The position numbers were made by a program, and so were the translations under genes. Positions 36,434 through 44,851 of a stretch of 64,000 nucleotides of DNA are shown here, piece after piece (position 1 is the first letter of the stretch; every line of letters starts with the position of its first letter). The notes under the pieces are model-generated. The model did not search any database and had not been told where the DNA came from. It saw only the letters and a list, made by a program, of their open reading frames with translations. Location of the stretch: NCBI RefSeq assembly GCF_000317025.1, contig NC_019689.1, positions 1,713,501 to 1,777,500 on the forward strand. Direction: 5' to 3'. The stretch is from Pleurocapsa sp. PCC 7327. GTDB lineage: Bacteria > Cyanobacteriota > Cyanobacteriia > Cyanobacteriales > Microcystaceae.

Positions 36434-37216
36434 TCAGGCTGCCGCTACAGCCTCCAAAGCTTCCTGTCCGTGTTGGCGCAGCAGATCCATTAGTTCGTCT
36501 CGGTAGTCGTGAAAAATAGAGCGACGCTTAATAGCGCGGGTGCGTTCGGGTAAGTTAATTTTCATCTCTTTTCTCACCGTACCCGGTCGAGCGCCTAACG
36601 CATAGATGCGAGTGGAGAGGAATACAGCTTCTTCGACATCATGAGTGATTGTGAAGATTGTAATTTCGGTGCGCTGCCAGAGATCTAACATGAATTCGTG
36701 CATCGATTCTTTAGTGTGAACGTCTAATGCGCCGAAAGGTTCGTCCATTAATAATACCTTGGGTTCGGAGGCGAGGGCGCGGGCGATCGCAACTCGTTGC
36801 TTCATCCCGCCAGAGAGTTCTTTTGGTAATGCTTTAGCAAACTGCGCTAACCCGACAACGCTAAGATAATAGCTAGCTTTATCGCGTCGTTCTTTTTTAG
36901 ACATTCCCTGTAGCTTAAGTCCGAACTCGGTATTTTCTTGCACCGTCATCCAAGGATAAAGGGTGTAATGTTGAAATACCATACCGCGATCGGGTCCAGG
37001 TCCGGTAATGCACTTTCCATCAATTCTGACTTCGCCTGAGGTGGGGCTGTCAAGTCCGGCAATTTGACGCAGCAAGGTAGATTTCCCCGAACCCGATGCA
37101 CCCACAGCGCAGATAAATTCTCCTCGTTCGATGTCCATGTTGATGTCTTTGAGGACAACTAACGTTCCTGCTTTTGTTTGGAAGTGTTTGTGTAGGTTGA
37201 TTACTTGTAAATACAT
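36434..37216 (-). CDS. ABC transporter ATP-binding protein, NitT/TauT type (guanidine locus)
   Basis: 260 residues. Walker A GASGSGKST (about 39-47), Q-loop FQHYTLYPWMTV, signature LSGGMKQRVAIARAL (about 134), Walker B VLLMDEPFGALD and switch His in THDVEE. It belongs to the nitrate/sulfonate/taurine importer group (SsuB, TauB, NrtD). It is the last gene of the gdmH-hypA-hypB-SBP-permease series on the minus strand, the same order as the Synechocystis sll1077-sll1082 cluster as I recall it. A 337-bp gap with repeats separates it from the permease gene, so it may also have its own promoter. Confidence 0.92.
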   Translation of the reverse strand: MYLQVINLHKHFQTKAGTLVVLKDINMDIERGEFICAVGASGSGKSTLLRQIAGLDSPTSGEVRIDGKCITGPGPDRGMVFQHYTLYPWMTVQENTEFGLKLQGMSKKERRDKASYYLSVVGLAQFAKALPKELSGGMKQRVAIARALASEPKVLLMDEPFGALDVHTKESMHEFMLDLWQRTEITIFTITHDVEEAVFLSTRIYALGARPGTVRKEMKINLPERTRAIKRRSIFHDYRDELMDLLRQHGQEALEAVAAA

Positions 37217-37553
37217 TGTTTAAGCTTAATTAAATTAGTTAAAAATTTAAATGGTATGGCGATTAGACAGAGCTTACGCTACGCGAGCGCATTTGATTTG
37301 CGAACAAGAGTTATAAATTAATTAACCACAGAGAACGCGGAGTAAGAGATATAGCGAATCTATTTGATTTGTGAAAAGCTCGCGCGAGCATCTTGCTCGC
37401 ACTACAATGTTCATATTTCTTTTAGACTTGCTATAGAAAAGAAGTTTATATCTGTCATAGCAATTAATAAATAGTATCTGCTGTAACCAGAGTTACGCTT
37501 TTAATAACCGATCGTTATTACAAATGACAAAGAACAAGTGACAAAGAACAAAA
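37217..37553. other. 337-bp gap inside the guanidine locus
   Basis: Holds GCGAGCGCATTTGATTTGCGA-type and AAGCTCGCGCGAGCATCTTGCTCGC sequence (a short hairpin at about 37378-37402) and an STRR-like GACAAAGAACAAGTGACAAAG tract at 37523-37553. No gene. Confidence 0.5.
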
Positions 37554-38399
37554 TTATCGTTTCTGATTTGCCCATTTACAGGAAACTCTCAGTAAATACT
37601 GAAATGACAAATCGAATATCAATCCAATAACGCCAATTATAATCAGTCCGACAAAAATCTCATCTGTCTTGAGAAATCGACCCGCTACGCTGATGCGACG
37701 ACCCAAACCTTCTGTTGCTGCAATCAATTCTGAAACGATAACCAACTGCCAAGCGCTAGCCAAATTGATTCGACAAGTATCGAGAATTCCTGGCAAAACG
37801 TGCGGAAAAATCACTTGCAGTAGAGTTTGCCATCGATTCCCGCCCAACATATAGGTTGCTTCAATCAAATCTTTCGGTACGAACTTAACCGTATCCATGA
37901 CCATCAGGGCGTTGAAGAAAAAGACCCCGATAAAGATGAGCGTAATTTTGGGTTCTTCGCCAATTCCCAAATACAATATCAACAAAGGAATAAAAGCAGG
38001 GGCAGGCATATAGCGCACCAACCCAAACAAAGGTTCTAGAAGGGCGCGAATGCTGGCAAAACTACCCATCAACAAACCGACGGGGATAGACAAGATTGCT
38101 GCTAGTAAAAAGCCAACGCCAACCCGCCACAAACTTGCTACCGTATCTTGGAGAAGTTCGCCCGTACTCCACAGTCTGCCAAATGCCTCCAACACTTTAG
38201 CAGGTGAGGGTAAAAACTTGGGATCGATATTTCCAAAAGTCGTTACCAGCCACCACAGCAGCAAAGGTATGGCAATGGAAGCCACCATCAATGAGGTTTG
38301 CAAAGGTTTGGGGATATCTTCGGCTAGCCTCCAAAAAACCGTCTGTCGTAGAGTTTTCGATCGCGCGACGGATTGAATCGATCCACTGCTATGATTCAT
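37554..38399 (-). CDS. ABC transporter permease, NitT/TauT type (guanidine locus)
   Basis: 281 residues with six predicted membrane helices. The EAA loop is DLIEATYMLGGNRWQTLLQVIFPHVLPGIL (about 175-204), typical of SsuC/TauC/NrtB permeases. The start codon at 38399 lies 20 bp after the stop of the substrate-binding protein gene, so the two are co-transcribed. From the locus context the likely substrate is guanidine or a related guanidino compound; this is inference. Confidence 0.92.
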   Translation of the reverse strand: MNHSSGSIQSVARSKTLRQTVFWRLAEDIPKPLQTSLMVASIAIPLLLWWLVTTFGNIDPKFLPSPAKVLEAFGRLWSTGELLQDTVASLWRVGVGFLLAAILSIPVGLLMGSFASIRALLEPLFGLVRYMPAPAFIPLLILYLGIGEEPKITLIFIGVFFFNALMVMDTVKFVPKDLIEATYMLGGNRWQTLLQVIFPHVLPGILDTCRINLASAWQLVIVSELIAATEGLGRRISVAGRFLKTDEIFVGLIIIGVIGLIFDLSFQYLLRVSCKWANQKR

Positions 38400-38419
38400 A
38401 ATTAAATTCCAGAATGCGG

Positions 38420-39469
38420 TTAGGATTGTTTAGCTTTCTCAGCGTAAGCTTTCACAAAGCGATCGTCAAAAATTTTGCTAGTATCGGGTTGTTGCTGGGC
38501 AAGACCGACTTCAACCAAAAATTTACCGATTTCCTGTGCCGCAAACTGTAGTGAGGTCATATCGTTGCCAGGTTGGAAGGCTTTTAAGTTCTCTTCAATC
38601 GTAAAAATTTTAGTTCCTTCGGCATATTCTTTGTATTCGTCAACGGTTACGCCTGCCCGTTTTGCCATAATATCATTAGATTTATCCCGATTTTCCTGCA
38701 TATGGTCGAGCGTGGCAAACCAGGAATCAACCATTGCTTGTACTCGTTCTGGGTTAGCTTTCACAAACTTGCGCGTGAAGACTAAATGATCGGAAATAGA
38801 ACCTGGAAAGTCTTTAGAACTAAATAGTTCTTTACTGCCAGGACGCTTTAATGCCTGAGTGGTAAATGGGGCAAACACTCCTACTGCATCAACTTTTCCC
38901 GCGACAAAAGCAGCAGCAGCTTGTCCCGTTTCTAGAGAAACAAATTCGATATCTTTTTGGGTTAACCCTTCTTTTTTAAGTCCTAATAACAGTAGAAAAT
39001 GGTCTACTGTTCCTTCCTCAGCAGCAACTTTTTTACCTTTCAAATCGGCAATAGTATTAATGCCTTCGCGAACGATAATTTTATCGTTGCCAGTAGAGTT
39101 GTCGTTTACCAAGACGATTACTTGGTCGGCTCCGCCGGATACTGCGCTAATGGTATCGTTCAGGGTTTGACTGTTCCCATCGATTTGTTCTGCGGTTAGT
39201 GCGTTAATCGATTCGAGATAGCCATCAAACCACTGTAAATTTACTGAGACATTATTAGCTTTAAATATCCCTTCGTCTTGGGCAACCTGCCAAGGAAACC
39301 AACCCGGCCACGCACTAAATCCCAAACGCACAGTTGCTGCATTTGTTGAATTAGCAGAATCGGTTCCGGTATCGGTTTTGATAGAAGTAGCAGGATTGTT
39401 GCAAGCGACAGCAAAAGTTAGAGTAACAAAAAAAATGAGAATATAAGATAAGAGCGATCGCGTTTTCAT
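38420..39469 (-). CDS. ABC transporter substrate-binding lipoprotein, NitT/TauT type (guanidine locus)
   Basis: 349 residues. An N-terminal lipoprotein signal ends in FAVAC (Cys23, lipobox). The mature part is an NMT1/SsuA-like binding protein: VRLGFSAWPGWFPWQVAQDEGIF, GYLESINALTAEQIDGNSQTLNDTISAV, LKGKKVAAEEGTVDHFLLL. In this position in cyanobacterial gdmH loci the protein is expected to bind guanidine or a similar cation, but the ligand cannot be read from sequence. It is 122 bp downstream of hypB and 20 bp upstream of the permease gene. Confidence 0.92.
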   Translation of the reverse strand: MKTRSLLSYILIFFVTLTFAVACNNPATSIKTDTGTDSANSTNAATVRLGFSAWPGWFPWQVAQDEGIFKANNVSVNLQWFDGYLESINALTAEQIDGNSQTLNDTISAVSGGADQVIVLVNDNSTGNDKIIVREGINTIADLKGKKVAAEEGTVDHFLLLLGLKKEGLTQKDIEFVSLETGQAAAAFVAGKVDAVGVFAPFTTQALKRPGSKELFSSKDFPGSISDHLVFTRKFVKANPERVQAMVDSWFATLDHMQENRDKSNDIMAKRAGVTVDEYKEYAEGTKIFTIEENLKAFQPGNDMTSLQFAAQEIGKFLVEVGLAQQQPDTSKIFDDRFVKAYAEKAKQS

Positions 39470-39591
39470 GGCGTTTTATGCAGAGATACTTTGCCAGATA
39501 TTAAATTATTAGTAATTAGCACAGATGAATCATTAACTTGCTGACACATCTGTTACAGAATTCATGTCTACTATCTTTAGACAGAAATTAC

Positions 39592-40266
39592 TCATTTTGC
39601 GGTTACTTGGGATGTTACCCAATCTAACCAAGTTTCTAATCCTTCTCCTGTTTTGGCAGAAAGAGGAATTATCGTGACATGAGGATTGATTTGTCTGATA
39701 TTTGCTTCAATACGATTTAGATCGATTTCTAAATGAGGAGCCAGATCCATCTTAGTAATTAATAAACAATCTACTTCTCGAAACATAATCGGATATTTAA
39801 GCGGTTTATCTTCTCCTTCGGTAACGCTCAACAGGGCAATTTTAGCGTGTTCTCCTACTTCAAATTCGGCAGGACAAACTAAATTACCGACATTCTCTAC
39901 AAACACTAAATCGAACTCTGAAGGATTATATTCATGGGCTAATCTGTGGATTCCTCCAGCTACCATTTTGGAATCTAAGTGACAGGAACGACCTGTATTG
40001 ATAGCGATTACAGGAACATTATATTGACGCAGGCGATCGGCATCTAATTCCGTTGTCATATCGCCTTCGATGACGGCTATTTTTAATACATCTTTTAATG
40101 CCGCCAGCGTTTTTTCTAGCAAAACTGTTTTGCCTGCACCGGGACTACTCATCACGTTCAGACAAGTAATTCCCCACTCGTCAAAATGTTCTCGATTGTG
40201 GTCGGCTCCTGCTTGATTAGCATGGAGTAAATTGATTTCTAAAGCTGCGTCAAATATTTGATGCAT
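39592..40266 (-). CDS. hypB: HypB-type nickel-insertion GTPase (guanidine hydrolase maturation)
   Basis: 224 residues. A SIMIBI-class GTPase with P-loop SSPGAGKT (about 40-47), [11 protein letters not shown], the metal site [26 protein letters not shown] (with the Cys-Pro nickel/zinc site), and the guanine motif ITKMD. It hydrolyses GTP to deliver nickel with HypA. No hydrogenase genes are near. Between gdmH and the ABC genes its job is very probably to load nickel into GdmH (the GhaB role described for guanidine hydrolase). It has no His-rich N-terminus. Confidence 0.95.
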   Translation of the reverse strand: MHQIFDAALEINLLHANQAGADHNREHFDEWGITCLNVMSSPGAGKTVLLEKTLAALKDVLKIAVIEGDMTTELDADRLRQYNVPVIAINTGRSCHLDSKMVAGGIHRLAHEYNPSEFDLVFVENVGNLVCPAEFEVGEHAKIALLSVTEGEDKPLKYPIMFREVDCLLITKMDLAPHLEIDLNRIEANIRQINPHVTIIPLSAKTGEGLETWLDWVTSQVTAK

Positions 40267-40350
40267 AGGTCTTCAGCTGTAAGGTTTGGATAACATATTT
40301 TATAGATAGATAACAAGGGGGAGAGGATGCGGTAAGCGAAAAAAATTAAA

Positions 40351-40728
40351 TTAATGACTTACTTCTAATTCCTTAGATGCATTTGTATATTCAATGCGCT
40401 CGATTTTTAACTCTCTTCCAGAAAGAATATCTTCCATTGGCGAATGACACTGAGGACAGGCATATTGCCAGCCAACTTTTGGGGCATATTCTTGTTGACA
40501 AGTATGACAAAAAGCAATCAATGGAGTCTCTTTAATTACCAACTCAGTTCCTTCTAAAAATGTGCCGCTAGTTTGTACTTCAAAAGCAAATTTCAAACTA
40601 GCGGGTTCGACACAAGTAAACTTGCCAACAATGAGATGAATTTTTTCAATTTTTGCTCGTTCGGTTTGTAAATTATACCAATCTCTCACTGTTATGATGA
40701 GAGCTTTAGTCATGTCAGTTTCATGCAT
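40351..40728 (-). CDS. hypA: HypA-type nickel chaperone (guanidine hydrolase maturation)
   Basis: 125 residues. The N-terminus MHETDMT keeps the His2/Glu3 nickel site of HypA. The zinc domain shows CHTCQQEY and CPQCHS, two CxxC pairs at about 72-75 and 91-94. The core VGKFTCVEPASLKFAFEVQTSGT is typical. It acts with HypB. Position between gdmH and hypB points to nickel loading of GdmH rather than hydrogenase. The ATG is the conserved one; changing it would remove the nickel ligand. Confidence 0.95.
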   Translation of the reverse strand: MHETDMTKALIITVRDWYNLQTERAKIEKIHLIVGKFTCVEPASLKFAFEVQTSGTFLEGTELVIKETPLIAFCHTCQQEYAPKVGWQYACPQCHSPMEDILSGRELKIERIEYTNASKELEVSH

Positions 40729-40826
40729 AAATTATCATTGGTCATTGGTCGTTTGTTGACGAGCCTCTTATTTTCTTTCTCCTCTCCGTTATCTCACATC
40801 TGCGTCTTTGCGTGAGATAAATCTCC

Positions 40827-42023
40827 TTATTGCCATTCTGCTACTAATTCTGGTTGTGCTTCTGGGTGGATATAAGAAGGCTTTTCTTTTCTTGGTAACT
40901 GTCCCGAAATAACTAAATGAGCCATCGTATCGCATATGACGCGAGTTGCCATCAAAGCCGTCATATCGCTGACATCATAGGGAGGCGAAACTTCGACAAC
41001 TTCTAGTCCGCAAACAGGAGCATTGCGAACAATTTTTCTTAATAAATAAAGCGCTTCGCGAGGCAATAAACCGCCGGGTTCGGGCCATCCAGTTCCAGGA
41101 ACAAATCCCGCGTCGATACAGTCAATATCGAAACTGATATAGACACAATCAGTTCCATCTAAGGCTCGTTCTAGAGCGAAATCTATGGCAGCATCTAAGC
41201 CTATTTCTGTGATGTCAGTAACGGTTAAAATATTAGTCGCTCTCTCTCGACAAACCTTCACGCCTTGACGGGGAACTTGCCAGCCGCCGATTCCCAATTG
41301 AACTAGGTTTTTTGCAGGAGCATTCTTTATATTAGTGGCATGAAACCAAGGACAAGTATGCATCCGTTCGTCTAAATCGGTTTCTTGGGTATCGACGTGG
41401 CGATCGAAGTGAATAATGCCCATTTTTTTATCGCCTAAATGCTGACAAATTCCGCGAACGGTAGGAAAACCAATCGAATGATCGCCGCCTAAAATAATAG
41501 GAAATGCACCCGAACTAAAGACGTGGGCAATTCCTTTTGAAATTTGATCGAAGGACTTTTCATTATTAGCTGGAATGGTAAAAATATCCCCGACATCGCA
41601 TAAGGTAATTTGCTCTCGCAAATCGACCCCCATTTCAAAATTGTAAGGAGTATAAAGAGCAGAAATGCGACGAATGCCTTGAGGACCAAAACGAGTTCCC
41701 GGACGATAAGTCGTGCCTGAATCGTGAGGAACGCCAAGGATAGCGACATCGTATTCCCCAACCTTACGAACGTCCTCTAAATAGGGTGCTTTGAGAAATG
41801 TATTAATGCCTGCATAGTGGGGCAATTCACCGCGAGAGAAGGTTGGAATCGTGCGATCGCGAATGCTCTGTGCCGCTTCTAAACCAAATTCTAAACCTCT
41901 AGAAACCTCTTGTTGCCACCCCGTCATCGGTAGCTGTGCTTCCCTTTGTAAGGCTCTTTGTGCCTCGGTAGAATGACCGTTCAGTTGAGAATTTGGAGGT
42001 TGAAAAGGTTGTTGCTCAGTCAT
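40827..42023 (-). CDS. gdmH: Nickel-dependent guanidine hydrolase (agmatinase/arginase fold)
   Basis: 398 residues from the ATG at 42023, with GGGAGG six bases upstream; an upstream in-frame ATG at 42044 is less likely. GdmH splits guanidine into urea and ammonia. The ureohydrolase metal ligands are visible: GGDHSIG, HFDRHVDTQE, and SFDIDCIDAGFVPGTGWPEPGG. The DRHVD variant (DAHxD in agmatinase), TGW in place of TGT, and a long N-terminal extension distinguish it from agmatinase and match the Synechocystis Sll1077 type. Support from context is strong: a guanidine-I riboswitch upstream and hypA, hypB and an importer downstream. An IS5-type element sits 56 bp upstream of the start, between gene and riboswitch. 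Confidence 0.92.
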   Translation of the reverse strand: MTEQQPFQPPNSQLNGHSTEAQRALQREAQLPMTGWQQEVSRGLEFGLEAAQSIRDRTIPTFSRGELPHYAGINTFLKAPYLEDVRKVGEYDVAILGVPHDSGTTYRPGTRFGPQGIRRISALYTPYNFEMGVDLREQITLCDVGDIFTIPANNEKSFDQISKGIAHVFSSGAFPIILGGDHSIGFPTVRGICQHLGDKKMGIIHFDRHVDTQETDLDERMHTCPWFHATNIKNAPAKNLVQLGIGGWQVPRQGVKVCRERATNILTVTDITEIGLDAAIDFALERALDGTDCVYISFDIDCIDAGFVPGTGWPEPGGLLPREALYLLRKIVRNAPVCGLEVVEVSPPYDVSDMTALMATRVICDTMAHLVISGQLPRKEKPSYIHPEAQPELVAEWQ

Positions 42024-42065
42024 ACGAATCCTCCCGATTGCCATATAAAATCAAAATACAACAAA

Positions 42066-42073
42066 CCCGGAAG
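42066..42073 (-). promoter_or_regulatory. Stranded downstream arm of the riboswitch terminator
   Basis: Read on the minus strand this is CTTCCGGG followed by TTTGTTG. It can pair with CCCGGGAG at the 3' edge of the guanidine aptamer (43029-43036), extendable to 11 bp (AAGCCCGGGAG with CTTCCGGGTTT, including G-U pairs). The two arms are now about 955 bp apart because of the IS. Confidence 0.65.
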
Positions 42074-42079
42074 ACTAAT

Positions 42080-42999
42080 AGACCTCCAGCAAAAGTCAGA
42101 GTAAGTTAGGTAAAATAAAACCAAATTACAATTCGAGTTATGACTTACTCTCAAGTAAAAATTTAAAACCGACAGAGTTTAAACGGCTTTGTGGAGTATA
42201 TCCAGAGACGTTTAAAGAGATGGTAAAAGTTCTAGAAGCCGAAAAAGTCTTACAAAAAAAACAGGACGACCAAATAAATTAAGCGCAGAAGACCAAATCT
42301 TAATGACTCTTGAATATTGGCGAGAGTATCGCACCTATTTTCATATCGGAACTAGCTGGGGAATAAACGAGACAACGGCTTTACGAATCACCAGAAAAGT
42401 AGAAGATATTTTAATGAAATCGGGACTTTTCAATCTGCCTGGGAAAAAAGCTGTTCAACCCCAAAATACAGAAATTGAAATTGTCGTAGTAGATGTAGCA
42501 GAACATGAAATAGAAAGACCGAAAAAAACAAAAAGCTTACTACAGTGGTCGGCAAAAGTGTCACACGATAAAATCGCAAGTTTTAGCTGACGCAAAAACG
42601 AGACAAATTCTTTGTATTGCTCATGAGAAGGGAAAAAGTCATGATTTTAAGATTTGGAAAAATAGTAAAATAGGAATCGAACAACAGATAGAATGTTTGG
42701 CTGATAAAGGATATCAAGGAATTCAGAAACTTCATCCCAACAGTAGAATTCCCAACAAAAAAAAGCGCAATCAACAGTTAAGTCTAGAGCAAAAGAAGTT
42801 TAATCGTAAGTTAGCAAGTGAAAGGATTGTAATTGAAAATATTCATCGCAGTCTAAAAATATTCAGAATTCTTTCAAGTCGATATCGCAACCGAAGAAGA
42901 CGGTTTGGGTTGAGATTTAATTTGATTGCTGGCATTTATAATTATGAACTTCTTTCCCACTCCAATTATGCGATCGCGTAACACTTTTGCAGGAGGTCT
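42080..42999 (+). mobile_element. IS5-family insertion sequence between guanidine riboswitch and gdmH
   Basis: About 920 bp. Terminal inverted repeats are AGACCTCCAGCAAAAGT at the left end and AGACCTCCTGCAAAAGT (reverse complement) at the right, one mismatch in 17. An AAT target duplication flanks it (42077-42079 and 43000-43002), the ANT type seen with the ISL2 group; if the terminal A is not part of the element, the duplication would be TA. The transposase gene runs on the plus strand, opposite to the gdm locus. Confidence 0.88.
42140..42981 (+). pseudogene. IS5-family transposase, frameshifted at three A-runs
   Basis: The reconstructed product starts MTYSQVK, continues NLKPTEFKRLCGVYPETFKEMV, then KTGRPNKLSAEDQILMTLEYWREYRTY (HTH/DDE_Tnp_4 N-terminus), EIEIVVVDVAEHEIERPKK, and YYSGRQKCHTIKSQVLAD ... 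SERIVIENIHRSLKIFRIL (DDE domain end). The frame breaks at about 42160 (A5), 42258 (A8) and 42528 (A7). The first two fit loss of one A each; the third needs +1 or -2. The last break is at the place where related elements use frameshifting, but three breaks suggest decay. Confidence 0.8.
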
Positions 43000-43027
43000 A
43001 ATGTAGATCAAAAGATTGCCATTAAAA

Positions 43028-43157
43028 CCTCCCGGGCTTTTTTCCCGCCGTGCAGCTAACTTGAATTCTTTTGAAATTGCTCAAGCCTAGCTCGCTTCTC
43101 TCGGACCTGTCGTTCAAGCATTTTATAACTTCAACCGGAACCCTAGAAGCATTTTGG
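43028..43157 (-). promoter_or_regulatory. Guanidine-I (ykkC) riboswitch aptamer
   Basis: Read on the minus strand from 43157: CTAGGGTTCCGG near the 5' end, then ACAGGTCCGAGAGAAG, a variable stem, and CACGGCGGGAAAAAAG directly followed by CCCGGGAGG. These are the conserved blocks of the ykkC subtype 1 aptamer in correct order and spacing. It points toward gdmH, hypA, hypB and the ABC genes, the expected regulon. The 3' edge (CCCGGGAG) is normally shared between the ligand-bound fold and a terminator. The IS begins 29 bp downstream. Confidence 0.92.
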
Positions 43158-43424
43158 TGAAAAAAGGATAAATTAATTCTAGGAAAGAATATCAATATCT
43201 TGACTAGCAGAAAGTATTCAAGGCTACTAATGACAACCAGAATTGGTTAAGCTCAGCACCAGCACTGCATTCACTATTTACATAGATTTATATAGAAACA
43301 TTACTTGAACCCACAGCAATTCAGTTAGTTTATAGAGAGCTTTTATGTATTTTAGCTCTTGTATTACGATATAATATTGGCCTGAAAAATTTCTAATTGA
43401 TTGAGACTAGCCGGGAGAGCGATC

Positions 43425-43733
43425 GTGCCAGAAGCAGTTGGAGTCATTCAAACCCTAGGATTTCCGCCCGTTTTAGCGGCTGCGGATGCGATGGTAAAGG
43501 GAGGACGAGTCACCCTAGTTTATTACGACTTAGCCGAAAGAGGAGAATTTTTAGTTGCCGTTCGCGGTTCGATTTCAGAGGTAGAACCTGCTGTAAAAGC
43601 TGGACTAGAAGCAGCAGAAAAGACGGAAGGCGGCAAGGTAGTAAGCTATTACATCGTTCCCAATCCCCCAGAAAACGTGGTGGCCGTTTTACCCATCGAG
43701 TACACCTCAAAATCAGCGCGATTCAGAACTTAG
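43425..43733 (+). CDS. ccmK3: Carboxysome shell protein CcmK3
   Basis: 102 residues from a GTG at 43425 (MPEAVGVIQTLGFPPVLAAADAMV), with GGGAG seven bases upstream; a TTG at 43401 would swallow that site. It is a single BMC domain. The pore loop region reads YYDLAERGEF, lacking the KIGS-type pore of CcmK1/K2, as is typical of CcmK3, which forms mixed hexamers with CcmK4. It is paired with ccmK4 131 bp downstream, away from any main ccm operon, the usual satellite arrangement of beta-cyanobacteria. Likely role: adjusting shell permeability. Confidence 0.93.
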   Translation: MPEAVGVIQTLGFPPVLAAADAMVKGGRVTLVYYDLAERGEFLVAVRGSISEVEPAVKAGLEAAEKTEGGKVVSYYIVPNPPENVVAVLPIEYTSKSARFRT

Positions 43734-43864
43734 CAACTATAGCGAATTGTCTCGATATAGACTATAGTTAAAAACTGAAAAATCTATAGATTGTATAGTC
43801 TCTAGCTTATTTAGAGGAATTTACGCCTAAACATTGTTATTTTAAGGATTAGGAGAGAGTAAAT

Positions 43865-44218
43865 ATGCCAGCTCAAGCAGCAGTTGGATCGATTGAAACA
43901 AAAGGCTTTCCCGGTATCTTGGCAGCAGCCGATGCTATGGTAAAAGCAGGTAGAATTACCATCGTTGGCTATATTCGTGCGGGAAGCGCTCGTTTTACCC
44001 TCAACATACGCGGCGACGTGCAAGAAGTCAAAACAGCTATGGAAGCGGGAATAGAAGCAGTTCAGCGCACTGAGGGAGCCGTGTTAGAAACCTGGGTAAT
44101 CATTCCCCGTCCCCATGACAATGTAGTAGCTATTCTGCCTATCGATTACAACGAGACAGTCGAACCCTTCCGACTTGCAGCAGAAGGGGGAACGGTAGGA
44201 AATGGAAACCGCCGCTAG
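43865..44218 (+). CDS. ccmK4: Carboxysome shell protein CcmK4
   Basis: 117 residues, strong AGGAGAGAG before the ATG. It is a BMC domain with MPAQAAVGSIETKGFPGILAAADAMVKAGRITIVGYIRAGSARFTLNIRG; the pore segment is RAGSA. The C-terminal tail (TVEPFRLAAEGGTVGNGNRR) is typical of CcmK4. It works with CcmK3 in the facets of the beta-carboxysome shell. The 131-bp spacer after ccmK3 is AT-rich, without an obvious terminator, so co-transcription is likely. Confidence 0.94.
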   Translation: MPAQAAVGSIETKGFPGILAAADAMVKAGRITIVGYIRAGSARFTLNIRGDVQEVKTAMEAGIEAVQRTEGAVLETWVIIPRPHDNVVAILPIDYNETVEPFRLAAEGGTVGNGNRR

Positions 44219-44311
44219 AAGAGTTATCAGCGATCGGTTTAGTTAGAAACAGGGACTGGCAGACAAGGAGAAACTACTAACCACTAACCGGTAACTGAAT
44301 AAAGCGTCTGG

Positions 44312-44800
44312 CTAAAAACGCGCAAACAAGCGTTCGCCTATGGCTCTTACGTAAAGAGAAAGTGGTAATTGGTAATATTCCAAAACTAGCCAACCCAGAC
44401 AAGTTAAATGGGCGAAAAAAGTTAACCCCATCCAGAATAGCGGCAACCAAGACAAGGTGCTTCCTGGCAAGGGAGGAAAGAGATAAGCTCCCAAACCAAC
44501 AATGCTTGTGGGAAGCAAGACAAAAGCAATTCCAGCTATCCAATAGCCCCAACCCAGTTCGTTTTCTTCTCGATATCCTCCCGTCCAAGTTCGACCATTC
44601 CACCGCCAAGTGAGGGGAAGTTGGCTGTCTGCCATTTTGATGGTCTGCTGCTCTAAATTAGCCGTAAAAATATGACGGCAAAAGTTACAAGAAAATGCTT
44701 CCATTAACGGGATGGCAGAGATTTCACCGTGACGGCAAACCGGACAAGTATAGGTGCCATAAAAACTGAAACGAGTGCTTGAATTAGTAGGTTCAGACAT
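44312..44800 (-). CDS. Membrane protein with N-terminal zinc ribbon
   Basis: 162 residues. Two CxxC pairs (CPVC at about 19, CNFC at about 38) suggest a zinc ribbon in the first 50 residues. A WRWNGRTWTGG segment follows. Then come two or three transmembrane helices (about 84-106 GYWIAGIAFVLLPTSIVGLGAYLF, 112-130, 132-150). I believe similar proteins occur in other cyanobacteria, but I know of no function. It lies between ccmK4 (convergent) and the next minus-strand gene, with no sign of operon with either. Confidence 0.75.
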   Translation of the reverse strand: MSEPTNSSTRFSFYGTYTCPVCRHGEISAIPLMEAFSCNFCRHIFTANLEQQTIKMADSQLPLTWRWNGRTWTGGYREENELGWGYWIAGIAFVLLPTSIVGLGAYLFPPLPGSTLSWLPLFWMGLTFFAHLTCLGWLVLEYYQLPLSLYVRAIGERLFARF

Positions 44801-44851
44801 TAGCTTTGTTATTTTAGATTTTGAACGTTCAAGAAGGTTAAATAGTCGGTT

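Noticed and set aside
39592..40728. hypA-hypB as hydrogenase maturation genes
   Set aside because: No hydrogenase structural or other hyp genes are nearby; neighbours and the riboswitch point to nickel loading of GdmH.
40827..42023. Agmatinase (speB) call
   Set aside because: The metal-site variants, N-terminal extension, nickel chaperones, importer and guanidine riboswitch fit guanidine hydrolase better.
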